A stretch of DNA of 64,000 nucleotides, taken from Gordius sp. MW1 (lineage: Eukaryota; Nematomorpha; Gordioida; Gordea; Gordiidae). Numbering within the stretch: the stretch's first letter is position 1; every line of letters starts with the position of its first letter. Of the stretch, positions 26,073-37,567 are shown in pieces. Both the position numbers and the translations under genes were made by a program. The notes under the pieces are model-generated. The model had not been told where the DNA came from. It did no database searches and worked only from the letters and a program-made list of their open reading frames with translations. Location of the stretch: contig OZ038529.1 of NCBI GenBank assembly GCA_964036665.1, positions 25,368,060 to 25,432,059 of the forward strand, written 5' to 3'.

Positions 26073-27718
26073 AATTGCTATGCAATTTATGGGCTCGTTT
26101 TTTGTTGTCCGTCCGTCCGTCCGTCCGTTACCCTCCTATCTATTTGCATTGGGTATATTATGTTATCGATTTTTTAAATTAATGCATGAGAAAGAGGTGC
26201 CCCACCCCTCATCTCTATCTCCCTCGCTTTCGGGCGGGGTCGGGATTTAATTGCTACGTTAAATTAATGCATAAGTATATATTCGTTTTTGAATTGGGTA
26301 ACATTGATATTAATTGCTATAATTACGCTATACCCTCCACTACAAGGGCCTATGCCTCTACTGATATGGGTCCCTGTGCCCCTACAAAAGCCTATGCCTC
26401 TATTAATGTGGGTTCGAACCCCGGCGAACGTTCTGAATTGCTGGTTCGATTCCCGGAGAGGGCAAAATTTTTTTTTATTTTTTAAATTAAATTAATACAT
26501 TTTTCCTGTTACTACCATTGATAATATGACTTTGCCGTCAGCTTGTTTTATTATTGTTTCATTTTATTATATAATAAACATAAATAAAAGTTGTTTACTT
26601 TTAATTGCTAAGCAATTTAACTAGTTTTTGGGTTAGAATCCCGGAGTTTTTTGACTCTTATGATTGTTCTTGTTACTATCATTGATAATAAGACTTTTTG
26701 GCCGTCCGCTGGCTGCTGACCAATGAAAAAAATGACCATTGGCCAAAATGTGAATCCGAGTTTATTTTTTCGTTTTTTTTTGACTATTATGATTGTTCCT
26801 GTTACTACCATTGCTATTATGACTTTTTGGCCGTTCGCTGGCTCCTGACCGATGGAAAAAATGACTATTGGCCAAAATGTGAATCGAAATTATTTTTTTC
26901 GTTTTTTTTGACTATTATGATTGTTCCTGTTCCTACCATTGCTATTATGACTTTTTGGCCGTCCGCTGGCTGCTGACTAATGAAATAAAATGACCATTGG
27001 CCAAAAGGTGATTCGAAAACTTTTTTTTCGTTTTTTTTTGACTATTATGAATTTTTATCCACTTTTGCCGTGTCCTGGCTGCTGACCAATGGAATAAAAT
27101 GACCATTGGCCAAAATGTGATTCGAAAATTTTTTTTTCGTTTTTTTTTACTCTTATAAATTTATATCCACTTTTACCGTGTGCTGGCTGCTGACCAATGG
27201 AAAAAAATGACCATTGGCCAAAGTTAGCATCAAAATTTTTTTCCCGTTTTTTTGGCTATCATTGACTTATAGAGTATCTGTTGGTACTGACCAATGGAGA
27301 AAAAATGACCATTGGCCAAATTTTTGATTTTTTGAATTAAAAATTGTTCAAATTCAACAAAAAATTTCTCCCAACAATTCTGCAAATTCTTAACATTGTG
27401 ATGTTTTATAATATAATGTTTGTTAGACCCATAATCACTAAAGGCCATAAAAACTAATGTAATACGCAACTAGATGCAAACACTAAATCTAACCCTAACC
27501 CTTGCCTATATTACATTTTGCCTATAAATGGAAAATTTGTATAAATAATTAATTAATCATTAGGCATTTAATACCCCCCCCCCATAGGCATTCTCGCCCC
27601 TTCCCACATTTCTCGCCCATAAATTGCATAGCAAATATGATACATTTATACGAAGTATAGATGAGTCGTCCCCCTTCCCTTCTCCCCTCCTCCTTCCCAC
27701 GAGGGCCGAAGGCCCGAG
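26073..27718 (+). mobile_element. Element ABC, copy C
   Basis: Best-preserved 5' end (AATTGCTATGCAATT at 26073, TATGGGCTCG, GTCCGTCC repeats at 26107-26128). Two adjacent T-arm-like motifs, GGTTCGAACCCCGG (26411) and GGTTCGATTCCCGG (26443), lie about 30 bases apart; the second is followed by AGAGGGCA and a T-run. A tandem array of hairpin units occupies 26690-27320. The reverse 5' module is near 27608-27635, then a pyrimidine block and the terminal hairpin GGGCC-GAA-GGCCC (27703-27715). No protein frame. Confidence 0.75.
26690..27320 (+). repeat. Tandem array of about six hairpin-bearing units
   Basis: Roughly 115-130 bp units, each with GACTTTTTGGCCGTCCGCTG or a variant, then CTGACCAATG-A-rich-ATGACCATTGGCC. 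The unit core (CCAATG ... CATTGG) is self-complementary. Cores lie near 26716, 26846, 26971, 27083, 27197 and 27290. Confidence 0.8.
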
Positions 27719-27765
27719 TTTATATATAAGTTTATATTTCAGATGACCTAGATAATCTAAGTTTG

Positions 27766-30700
27766 TTAACACTTTAGGCTTCTTAATGAATTGACTTTTA
27801 TGTAATAAAAATAGTAATTCTCTTTTTTAAAACCATTTGATTTTTGAATCCCATTCTTTCCACTTTCATTCTTGTCAATATGGTTGTCAATTCCATTTCC
27901 GGTTTCATATTGGATAGACAGCACCACAGCTGCACTTACATATACCTTGGAGACGTTAGATTTAGAGAATCCTTGACAATGAATGATAGCGCCATCTATA
28001 TCCGGACTTACTTCCACTCTCAAAAGCTGACCGACAGCTAAATATAAAATAAAACGAGGAAATTTCTCATTTGAATTATTATACTTATAAACAAGTGCTT
28101 TGATAAGTTAAAGAACAACAAGGATGTTAAAATGAATTTGGTTGGCCTAAAATTGTAAATATAATGGACGAATTTTAATTACCACGTACCTTGGGTTATA
28201 GAACAATAATACATCTCTATAAATTATGACTTTGTGATCACATCCCGCAATCCGACCAATAATTCTGACAGAGAATTTTGCGCTGAAAAATAATCGGTTT
28301 TTAGTTTTTTTTATACAATTCTTAGTTTTTTAGATATACGAGGTTGAAGGTGCCAAGAATGCCCTTTTAAAGCCTTTTTGAGGCTATCGTGCCATGGCAT
28401 TTTTAATATTTAGTGAAAAATAGTAATATATTCATGTAGATTAAAGTTTATCTATAGGTCCATTAATTTATTTTAATTGTTACACCTCTATATTTAAATT
28501 TGTTAGCGTTTTTGTGAACCCCTTCCCCTTATCAAAATTCGTCCCACTATGCGTGGAAAAAGGAGTACATTAAAGTACATACTTACACACCAGCTGTTTA
28601 CTAATACATCTCTCTCCCTTTCTCCATCTCCTCCACTCCCGCCCCCATATCTACCAAAGCACACATGAAGGGGGCGGGAGTCGAGGAGAAAGAGAGGAGA
28701 GTAGGTGAAGGGAGAGATATATGTGTTAGTAAACATCGCGTACGTAGTATGAACTCTAATGTACTCCGTTTACCAGACATCGTGGGACGAATTGTGATAA
28801 GGAGAGGGGGTTACGCAAACGCCTATAAATTTTAATATAAGGGTGATATAAAAAAATAAAATAATGGACCTATAGATAAAACCTTAATCTACATGAATAT
28901 ATTACTATTTTTAACTAAATATTAAAAATGCCGTGGCAATATAGCCTCAAAAATAGTGATGCGGAAAACCCGAGAAAAATCCAGCGAGATCTCGACTTTA
29001 ATTTTTATCTATTAAGTCTTAATTTAGCTAATTAAGAATTTTGATTTTATGAGATTTAAATTTAGGGTATTAAATGCAAATTAATATAATTTTGAAACTT
29101 TTGATAGTAAATTACTTCCGCACCTAATTATCCGCTTCGCGCAAATTTCAAATTTGTAATATAATCTTAATAGACAACAAAGTGTTAGTAGCCCTTAGGG
29201 TATTTGAGTAATTAATTAGGTATTTGTTACTTATTTGTATAGCATATATAATATAAAATTATTTAGACCTATAATGAGTTTATGCGCAACAAGTACATCA
29301 TCCAACACAAAAAAGAGCAAGCTGCTCAAACATTTCACAGTATCCAAGGATGAATCAAATAAGATCGGGAAGTGTAAATTGTGCTTTAAATAAAATTTTA
29401 TATTTTAAGTTACATATGTGCAATGCAATTAACGTAAGAGATAAAACTTTTATGTTCTTCCAACAAAAATGCCTATTTTATTGTATTTACAATGTTCAGA
29501 TAATTACTTGTTATAAATAATGATATCTTAAAAAGTTTATTTTCGCATTTTTGTCATTATTTTAACGTTATTATATAAGATCTCAGTAAATTCATTTTCA
29601 TTATGTTAAAATATGATGATATTATTAAACTTATCCTTTTATTTAGCCAGGAAAAAAAAGTTATTGTTTAGCAACTTTATACCTTCGAGGTAAGTAGTAT
29701 ATAACCCCTCTAATAATGCTTCCTACCTTAAGATACCCATCTAGCTTGTGTTTTGGGGTTTGAGATAAAAAATTGGTTCCATTATGACCAATTTATATCT
29801 TATATAATAATATATAAAAGTTAGAAAAAAAATAAATGATATAATTATTTTTAAAAGTCGAGACGAGATCGAGATATTTCTAGGGCGAGACGAGACGAGA
29901 TTTTAATAATCGCACCCGAGACGAGACGAGATTTTGCTTTCGAGACCGAGACAAGACGAGATCGCATCACTACTCAAAAAGGCTTAAAAAGGGCATTTTT
30001 GGCACTTTCAACGTCGTATATCTAAAAAACGTAATCGTAGAAAAAAACTAAAAACATATTATTTTTCAGCGCAAAATTCTCTATCAGAATTATTGGTCGG
30101 ATTGCGGGTGTTTTTTTTGCAGACCTGTGTAATTTGTTAAATGATCATCATATTGCCCTTAAAATACTAAGCAGTCCTTTATTTAAATGAGAAAAAACCA
30201 CGCAGTAACGGGGATCACGAGGACTTCCTACTATGCAATACCTTAACATTACTCGTTTTATAGTCACGTTTACAAATTTCATGGCATCAATAAATGATAA
30301 AAGTAGCAAGAAAATTTGTGAAGTGCGTGGGCGTAGTCAGCATTGGAATTAGAGGGGGGCAAAAGTAATTTAGGGAGGGGTAAAACAAGCATTTTTTGGA
30401 ATTTTAGCCATAATTTTAATAAATTAAAAAAAAATTATTTCGAGGTGGCAGCCGCCCCTCCCTGCATCCCCCCTGGCTACGCCTTTGGTCAGTTACATCA
30501 GACCAACGCCCTGTCAAAGGCCAAATATCATATACTTCCTTTAGGCTTTTACAAATTAAAGCGATGCCTCGCTAGTGCATTACATAATTCAGCTTCTTCC
30601 ATGAACCATTTGTAATCCAAATCTTGGATCTGTCCGAACAATGGTTGACAAGTAAGTCTGACCGATTGTCCCCTATACATGTCCTCTAGAATTAGTTTCT

Positions 30701-33700
30701 GATTAACCGGAAGTTCCCCTCCCCACTTCCGGTCAGCTAATTTATTCGCTGTCGATTCCTCGTGGAGATAAAGGATTACACCGGTGCTCTCTATAAAGTC
30801 GATCCAAGATTTATGATAGAGCGTAATGCTGTTCGGAACCAATGTAGGCCGAGCTTCGAAATTCCAAAAACATCTAACATTCAAATTTAAATTAGTATCA
30901 TAAAATAATATATTGTATATCTAAGTGAGAAACAAACATGTTATTTCTTACAACACTCTAAATAAGAGTAACTATGTGATTGGCAAGAATATTAAATTAA
31001 AATAAAGCTATAATCACTTTCCATTGCTCATATACATTACAGTAACATTGTTGAGTTATATGCAAGTCATTCTATTTGTCAAAAAACTTAATGTTTTACT
31101 TATATTTTGCAATATTTATTCCACATTTATCATAAAAATTTAGTTCCCCATATCAAACTCAATTCCTTACAATTACATTTTTAAATTATATATAAGGACC
31201 ACCTTCCTAATTTTATTTGGTAGGCAAAAAACGATGTCAATTAATACGTGTAGCTAAAATTTTTCAGCTGATCTCGTTCAATCTCGTAAGGCACAACGTA
31301 TTCATGCATGTTCCACGAATATCTCATATCAGATACGTATTGCTGTAATATCGTCTCATAAGTTCCATCTTCAAACTCGATTCTCAATGACAATCTAAAT
31401 AAAATATTATAACAAACATTGATTAAAGTCAAAAATTAAATGTTTCACAACTATATAAAATACCAAAATATGATTAAACTGTAAAGTAAATATATAAATA
31501 TAATATTTTCAGTTTATTTTTATTTATAAGTAAGGCCTTTTTACAAGATATTTTAATTAAGCATATTATATTATGAAAACCTTATCGGAGGAACAGTTCT
31601 TGAGATGCGGCACTTGAAGTAAAAAATGTAGGTAGGACGGAAACTGATGATTTCCATTGAAGATTGCATAAATGCTGGTCTTTGTATCTTATTCCTTACT
31701 TTCAATACAACTAGCTATAGTTGAGGTAAAATACTTATAAATGCAAGCCCGTATTTAATAATTTTCCAACCTAAAACCATTATAAATATACTTCATATCA
31801 CAGCTTGGATTAAAAACAGTAGACAACGCTTAAAACGATAGGTGTAAGCCAGGGTCATCATAATATAGCCATATTCGCAATTATACGTTAAAAGACAAAA
31901 AGCTAAAAAAGTTAAAAAGAAATTTATAAGAGTAATCAGTCGAGGAACCAAAATAAAAATAGAATTTTGGTTTCGACGAGGTCGAAAAAGTTAATGCTCA
32001 CCAGCGATCGTTAGCTAGTCTTTAAGCGGAAACAAAAAGATCTTATATAGAATGGTAAGTTTCTATTATAAACCTGAGTTGGACAGGACAGGACTCGACA
32101 GGAGGCAGACATTTTTTACCGAAACTGAGCTCATAGATTGCATAGCAATTAATAATAATTATTGAAATTCACCTGTTTGCCAATCGATGGGCAGAGGCAA
32201 GATACGTTGGTGCTCCCTCTATCAGGGAGCACATCGTAGGATGCACAGCTCAGTATGACACCGTCTTCACGAGCGTTAACTCGAAGGGTCCTCCCAATAT
32301 CAGATCGAACGCTCTCGTTTAAAAGAACGCCAGAAACGACGTCGAGCATTTGACTCTCTGCCCCCGGTCGCGTGTAAGACATTTCGAGTGCACGCTTTAC
32401 TCCACAGCTCCCTACCCGAGCGTCAAGGTTGGCATCTAAGACGCGGCAGCGCTTGAAGCTCGCTCTGTACAAAATGAATATTGATCACATATTAAATGCT
32501 ATTTTTGGTTTTTATCTCTTCTATCATAAATACAATTGCTATAGTTAATGGTGAATTCAAATATCCTCGATAATACTATGACAATTTTAGCACGTATTTT
32601 CTGTTTATTAAAGAAACTAACTAGGTGTACATACGACAAATTTTATAACATAACCAGGCATTAATATTAGGAATTTAAAATTGCTTTATCAAGCATCGGA
32701 ATAATATCCAAATCTGGAACATATTATAACAAAGTGAGAAATGATACTTATCGTTGCTGAATTTTTCAATCACTTTCTCCATATTTTCAACGGCTTTGTC
32801 AACCAAGTCGGTTGGCAGGGAGTTTTTACTTTTCCTCGCATTTGAATTCATTTTTAGGGCGCCAGAAGCCAACGATTTTTCAGAATTTAAGTTGAGTCCC
32901 CAAAGAGTTTTGGCAAAATTGCCTAACAGGGTTCTAATAGAGGCTTTGAGAGCTGAGCCTGAGGCCATGCTCAACACATAACTCCAATGATCTTTTGCGT
33001 TATCAGACTTTTCATATTTGTCTATCTCTTGGTTAGATCCCTTTCGCGTCTTAACAATGTGCTGGCTGATTTTTGGGACTGTGGTTCGGTTGTTAGTTTC
33101 GCGGCCCAATTTATCTCCCAAAACATTTATCTTATCTTCCTTATCTTTTTTCTTAAGTTCCGCTTTTAATGGAGCCCCCTTTTCTTCTGTAAATATGAAA
33201 AAGAACAAAGAATTAGTCTTATAACATAAATCATCTTATCCTCAGATGGTGAATCCTACTTGCAGTATTTTTAGCTTGACACTGATAATATTAAGGTTAG
33301 TGGTTCAACAATTTTGTTATATGATTGCGTAAAAGATGCGGGAGGACAATAAGTAATACATTATTTTGCCACATGACCCTTATTACTAAGTGATGAGAGA
33401 TAAATTTTAATGCAGATAAAATCCTTTAATTAAGTTTAAATTATTCCACCATATGCTTCGAGTCTTTTATAGCTAGGCCTTATATGCCATCACTCATTCG
33501 AATATAAACTTAGTTTTGAAATGATATAACAAATTTAAAACAAATTTTTCTAATAAATTAGCAGTTGATATAATACTAAGGTAATTCTCAACATCAAGTT
33601 ATAAAAATATGAAAAAACCTGAATTTGAGGCGTTTAGCTTGTGAAATATTTCCACGGTGTCACCTTCAAAGTAATCTTCGTCAGATTTAATTTCATCGCC

Positions 33701-34060
33701 ACTTTTATTGCTGTTCACTGGCTCAGCCGATCTTATCACTTTACCTGCTTTCGGTGCTTCAGAAGGTTCCTTTTGAATTCGAGTCTGAATGTCATCGTTG
33801 GCAAAAGAACAGCCGACGTAAATCTTTTCCCCAATCACTGCATCATATTCAACAACGTATTTTCCAATAGTTCTGCTATACACTTCGAATCTTGAATCAA
33901 AAATATTTAATTGGGATAGTTTGGCTTGCATATCACAAGCACGGTCCAGTGGGTATAAATTCTCTGGTGAACAAACCGAGGCACCATTCAATTTTGACCA
34001 GATAGTAGCCAATGAGCAAATAATTAAAGCTGAAGCCATTGAAAATTTTACTTTTATCAT
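27766..34060 (-). CDS. Secreted protein with Ig-like segments, eight exons
   Basis: Exons: 33619-34060, 32748-33186, 32173-32464, 31581-31687, 31248-31394, 30553-30873, 30168-30241, 27766-28037. They sum to 2094 bases (697 residues) and every junction phase agrees; exons 4 and 7 were placed mainly by phase and splice sites and are less certain. The N-terminus (to about residue 27) is a signal peptide ending near SKLNGA. Several segments show Ig-fold strand patterns around cysteines: GEKIYVGCSF, EDGVILSCAS, GQSVRLTCQPL followed by YKWF, and GAIIHCQGF followed by SAAVVLSIQY. Exon 2 is Lys/Ser-rich and probably a flexible linker. No membrane helix was found, so it is probably extracellular and soluble. 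Intron 7 contains the large foldback element. No named orthologue is recognised. Confidence 0.7.
28243..30109. mobile_element. Giant foldback element with about 400-bp inverted arms
   Basis: The left arm (28243-28646) and right arm (28669-28953 continued at 29981-30109) are inverted copies with only about 22 bases between them at the centre (ACTCCCGCCCCC / GGGGGCGGGAGT). The outer ends are CATCCCGCAATCCGACC and its complement GGTCGGATTGCGGGTG. The right arm is interrupted by a hAT element (28954-29972). Without it the palindrome is about 840 bp. No coding capacity. It lies wholly within intron 7 of the Ig gene, so a pre-mRNA would carry a very long hairpin. Confidence 0.85.
28954..29972 (+). 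mobile_element. hAT transposon derivative with BED-finger remnant
   Basis: Ends TAGTGATGCGG and CGCATCACTA, flanked by a perfect 8-bp duplication CTCAAAAA (28946-28953 and 29973-29980). Subterminal GAGACGAGACGAGA repeats lie at the right. A plus-strand frame near 29275-29391 reads MSLCATSTS...SKLLKHF followed by KIGKCKLCFK, the start of a BED-type zinc finger as found at the N-terminus of hAT transposases. The frame stops directly after it, so the remaining transposase has been deleted. Confidence 0.87.
30326..30485. mobile_element. Small CGTAGCC-ended MITE
   Basis: The left end GTGGGCGTAGTCAGCATTGG and right end CTGGCTACGCC are inverted repeats with a G-rich then C-rich border, as in the 8303-8453 copy. 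It lies in intron 6 of the Ig gene. Confidence 0.65.
31888..32150 (-). repeat. Dispersed repeat, second architecture, near an Ig-gene donor
   Basis: Same order as 1770-2268: AGTAATCAGTCG, GACGAGGTCGAAAAAGTTAA, GTTAGCTAGTC, TGTCC-type repeats, then the complement of the ABC 5' module ending GCATAGCAATT at 32150. That end lies 20 bases inside intron 3 from the donor GT of exon 3 (32171-32172). Confidence 0.6.
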
Positions 34061-34895
34061 CTAATTGCAAAATTATTGTATAAGTGGGCAATAAATATTA
34101 AAATGTAACCATTCTAGATCGCAAAATTAGTAAGTTATTTAAAATAGAACTCCTATTTTAGAATAATTCGATTTTACTTTGTTATCTATATGTCGAAATT
34201 TGATTGGATATAAATTTCTATTGTCTCATTAAATTAAAAACAGCTAAAGCTAGCTATGTATTTTATAAAGAACAAAAGATTATTCAATGGCAATAAACTT
34301 TTATACAAATTTATTTAAAATGTTTATGATATATTGGTGTTGAAAAGCTTAATGGAACTTTATTAAACTTAAATTACAACAACACATTTCTTTTTAAACG
34401 TTAAAATGTTTTGTCGACCAAATATTTCGTGAATATCAGTTAAAAGATAAGACTGTAAATATTAATTTGGTAGAATAAGGGTTTATTCACTTTACATTTA
34501 GAATTATGATCAATCACGTCTTGTATTCATTCACATTAAAATCTGGTCAAGACCAGCTAGCTACGTAGTCTTAACTTGTTTGTTGAAGTAGTATGCTATA
34601 ATTATTAATTTAATAATTCCGCAATAGATTACTAATTTAAAATGAAATATTTGAAAATTTATTAATCAATTCGCAGAAATATCAAAAATGTCTTTTCTCA
34701 AGAACAAAGTGTTTATTATTTGACAAGAGTACTTAATAAATTAACCCCTTTTAAGACGCGTAAAAGTATAAAAGTAAAAAAAGGTTTAATTGTTGTAAAT
34801 AAAATAGCATCATATTAACTTATGTGTACTTACTTAATTGTTGCCAATGTGACGTTATGCTTTAATAACTTTAAAATATGTGAAAAGTATTGTTC
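34061..34895. promoter_or_regulatory. Divergent intergenic region
   Basis: 835 bases between the start codons of the Ig gene (minus) and the unknown plus-strand gene. It must contain the 5' ends of both. No TATA or other specific element can be defended in such AT-rich sequence. An in-frame TGA at 34881 supports the ATG at 34896. Confidence 0.4.
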
Positions 34896-37302
34896 ATGAT
34901 GGACTATATGAGACAAAAATTAGATGATTTACAGAGAAATAGATTGTCTAGCTTGTATAACGTCATAGAAACGGAGAGTGGAATAAAAGTGGACAAAAAT
35001 GATTTCCCCTTTACATTAAATGAAATTGCGAAAACTGATTTTACGGCAAAAATGAAAGAACCATACAAGTTTGAGGTTTTAAATAGATTTAGCGATGCCG
35101 AAGAAGATTTTAAAGCAAAATTGCAAGATATATCTAAAGATTATAATATTAAATCTTTCGGCACCTTTGACAATAGTTCAGGATCATGTGATTCCAGGAA
35201 TAATTGTAGCAGGGAAATTCCCGTCAAAAGTGTAACGAGCAAATGGCAAGAAGATCCAACAACATCCCTCTGTTATGATGTTAGAGATGCCTATTATACT
35301 AGCGCCCCCGCCTATCCTACGGATTCTAAAAGAATTGACGTAGTAAATCGGAACATATTTAAAGATGAACCTACTTCTCATAAAAAACCAAGGAAGAATA
35401 TGGTTTGCAAAAAAAATTATAGTTCCACGAGATTCAGTAAAGTCAGAGAATGTTCGCCTTACAAAAATTTGAGTACCTGTGTGTCGGTAGAAAAACCAGG
35501 TTTAAAAAACGATAGTAGTTCGGAAATTTCCGGAGATGCACATTCTTTCAAGTCTCATCTTAAAGCGCAGCATCTAAATTTAGTTGTCGCTAATGTAAGA
35601 CAACAAAATCCCGCGACAAATAATATACCAAATTTCAAGGATTTGAATAAAGAGAATGAAGATAAAGACTTAAGGTATATCTATATATTGGATTGTTGTT
35701 AAAATGTTAGTCACGTGTTTAGCAGCCATAGCGCGTCTACTAGGCTTATTTATCGAGATCTAAATTAGCTTTAGAGTGCCTAGAGCATTAAATGTAGCAG
35801 ATAAAATTATGCGAGATGTATATAGGCAGCAAATTAATCATGAGCGATATGGCTCTGCAATAGTATAAGAAATTATAATATTGATTATAGGCGTCGTCAG
35901 GATTGAAATAAGAGGGGGGGGGCAATAATAATTTAGGGAGGGGCAAACAGAATATATTTTGAAATTTTACCCATAAGAATAATAAATTTTAAAGAATTTT
36001 AGGATTTAGAGGGGGGCAGCCGCCCCTCCCTGCAACCCCCTAGCTACGCCCATGACATTGATATCGTAAATAACGAGTTATATATTAAATCAGCTCAGGC
36101 TTTATCAAACAGCAGTCACTGAAATTTATGAAACCTTTAAATTGGTAAACATTAAAGCCTTACTTAAAGGCGTTTAGAATTTTAATGGCACTCTTAATCT
36201 ATAGAGTTGGTCGGAATTGCATCACCAATAAAATTTTGATATTTTTTATGTCATAATTTTAAACAAGCTAAATACAAAATTTTTATCATATGGCATAACA
36301 TGTTTTTGACTTTAAGGTGAATCCACAATAAATGAGAGTTACAAGCTCCACAGGCTTGCATCGCTTTATTTTGTATTAGAGATGCTGAATGCTTGAATCG
36401 AAACAGATTCGATAAGTAACTTGATCTTTCCATCCATCATAAGGTTCTTATATTATTGAAAAACTGCTTAAATTTGCATTCCTTCTCGCTTCATCCGATC
36501 ATAGCTTTTATGGGACATATATAGATAGGTGTGGCGTCAGAGTTAAAGCCGCCTATCAGCAATTTAACACATTGTATATTTAAAATGCTACTCTAAATAT
36601 CCAACGATTATTATTATATATTTATTTGATTTTATATGTATTTCTGTATTTTAAAAATATGTTTATGCTTTTAGAACCATGGTCTCGGAAGGGAATTATG
36701 ATTTAGCATATATGAAAAAGGTAATTAAAAATACAGTCTGTATAAATTTGAACCATACGATAGTTTATGAATAAGAGTGTGTATAAAAACTTGAGAATAA
36801 TCTAAACAGCATTAATCTGTTAAGAAAAGCGACCCATCTATTTGTTTTACAACCCTATTATTACCTATCATAATTTAATTTAACATTTCATCAAGAGCGC
36901 TGTAAAAATGTGCAGATACCTAATTTTACGATTTGAATAGAACCTATTAATTTTGTATAATCTAAAATTACCTGAGTAACTCTTAAAAACTTGCGAATTT
37001 ATCGTTAAATTGAAGAATTGTTAAGCTATTATACTTAAATATGATTGATTGAATTTGCATTGAAGGAAACGGCTTATTTGGAAATTATCAGAGACACAAC
37101 TTCCAGGCTACAAGATTTAGCTATCCTTCATTGCTTCTTAGTGGGATTCTCCACACTAACACTCATTTTGGTGTGGCTTTATTTACCCCTCGATATTTTC
37201 CTGCATAAAGAGATCAAAGCACCACCCATTAACTATCATACTGACCCCCTGATTAATGTAATACAATATTTGTTCCAATTTTTATCACAAAACACCAGGT
37301 GA
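34896..37302 (+). CDS. Unknown protein with C-terminal membrane helix, three exons
   Basis: Exons 34896-35674, 36675-36720 and 37066-37302 join with matching phases to a 353-residue protein ending in TGA. The first 100 residues are charged and probably helical (LDDLQRNRLSSLYNVIE, EEDFKAKLQDIS). The middle is a Ser/Asn/Lys-rich region with scattered cysteines and is likely disordered. The last exon starts with a short polar helix (ETAYLEIIRDTTSRLQDLA) leading into a hydrophobic segment (ILHCFLVGFSTLTLILVWLY) and a 40-residue tail. This suggests a membrane protein with a large cytosolic N-terminal part. I do not recognise the family. An AATAAA lies at about 37401. Confidence 0.7.
35889..36054. 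mobile_element. Small CGTAGCC-ended MITE
   Basis: AGGCGTCGTCAGGATTG at the left and CTAGCTACGCCCATG at the right, with G-runs inside the left end and a GCCGCCCCTCCC block inside the right end. It lies in intron 1 of the unknown plus-strand gene. Confidence 0.65.
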
Positions 37303-37567
37303 AGAAACATTGTATTTCAAAACGCGTAAAACAAAAGAATACAAAATGAATTGTAATTTCCTGATGCATTGAGAAAATATTTAATATGTACCAAAATGTC
37401 AATAAATGTTTTAAACAAATAGTCGTACCAATATTTTTCATAGGTTAGATATGTGGAATTTGTCGGTTGTTTAATAAAAGTTATAATATCCAAACAAAGG
37501 TGATAATTGTGCGTTGGTGTCTGAAGCAGCAACGAAAACTTGTCCAATCTAGATATATATCTAGATC

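Noticed and set aside
26333..26466. Complete tRNA gene
   Set aside because: Only the T-arm-like part and a possible acceptor pairing are present; no anticodon arm or A box could be built.
26690..27320. CRISPR-like array
   Set aside because: Repeats are long, imperfect and inside a eukaryotic mobile element; spacers are not unique short segments and no cas genes exist.
28262..28315. Possible exon of the Ig gene (open minus-strand frame after a CAG)
   Set aside because: It lies inside the inverted-repeat arm of the giant foldback and recurs near 30065-30105, so it is transposon sequence.
32754..33224. Plus-strand open frames opposite Ig-gene exon 2
   Set aside because: Antisense shadows; the minus frame has splice sites and matching phases.
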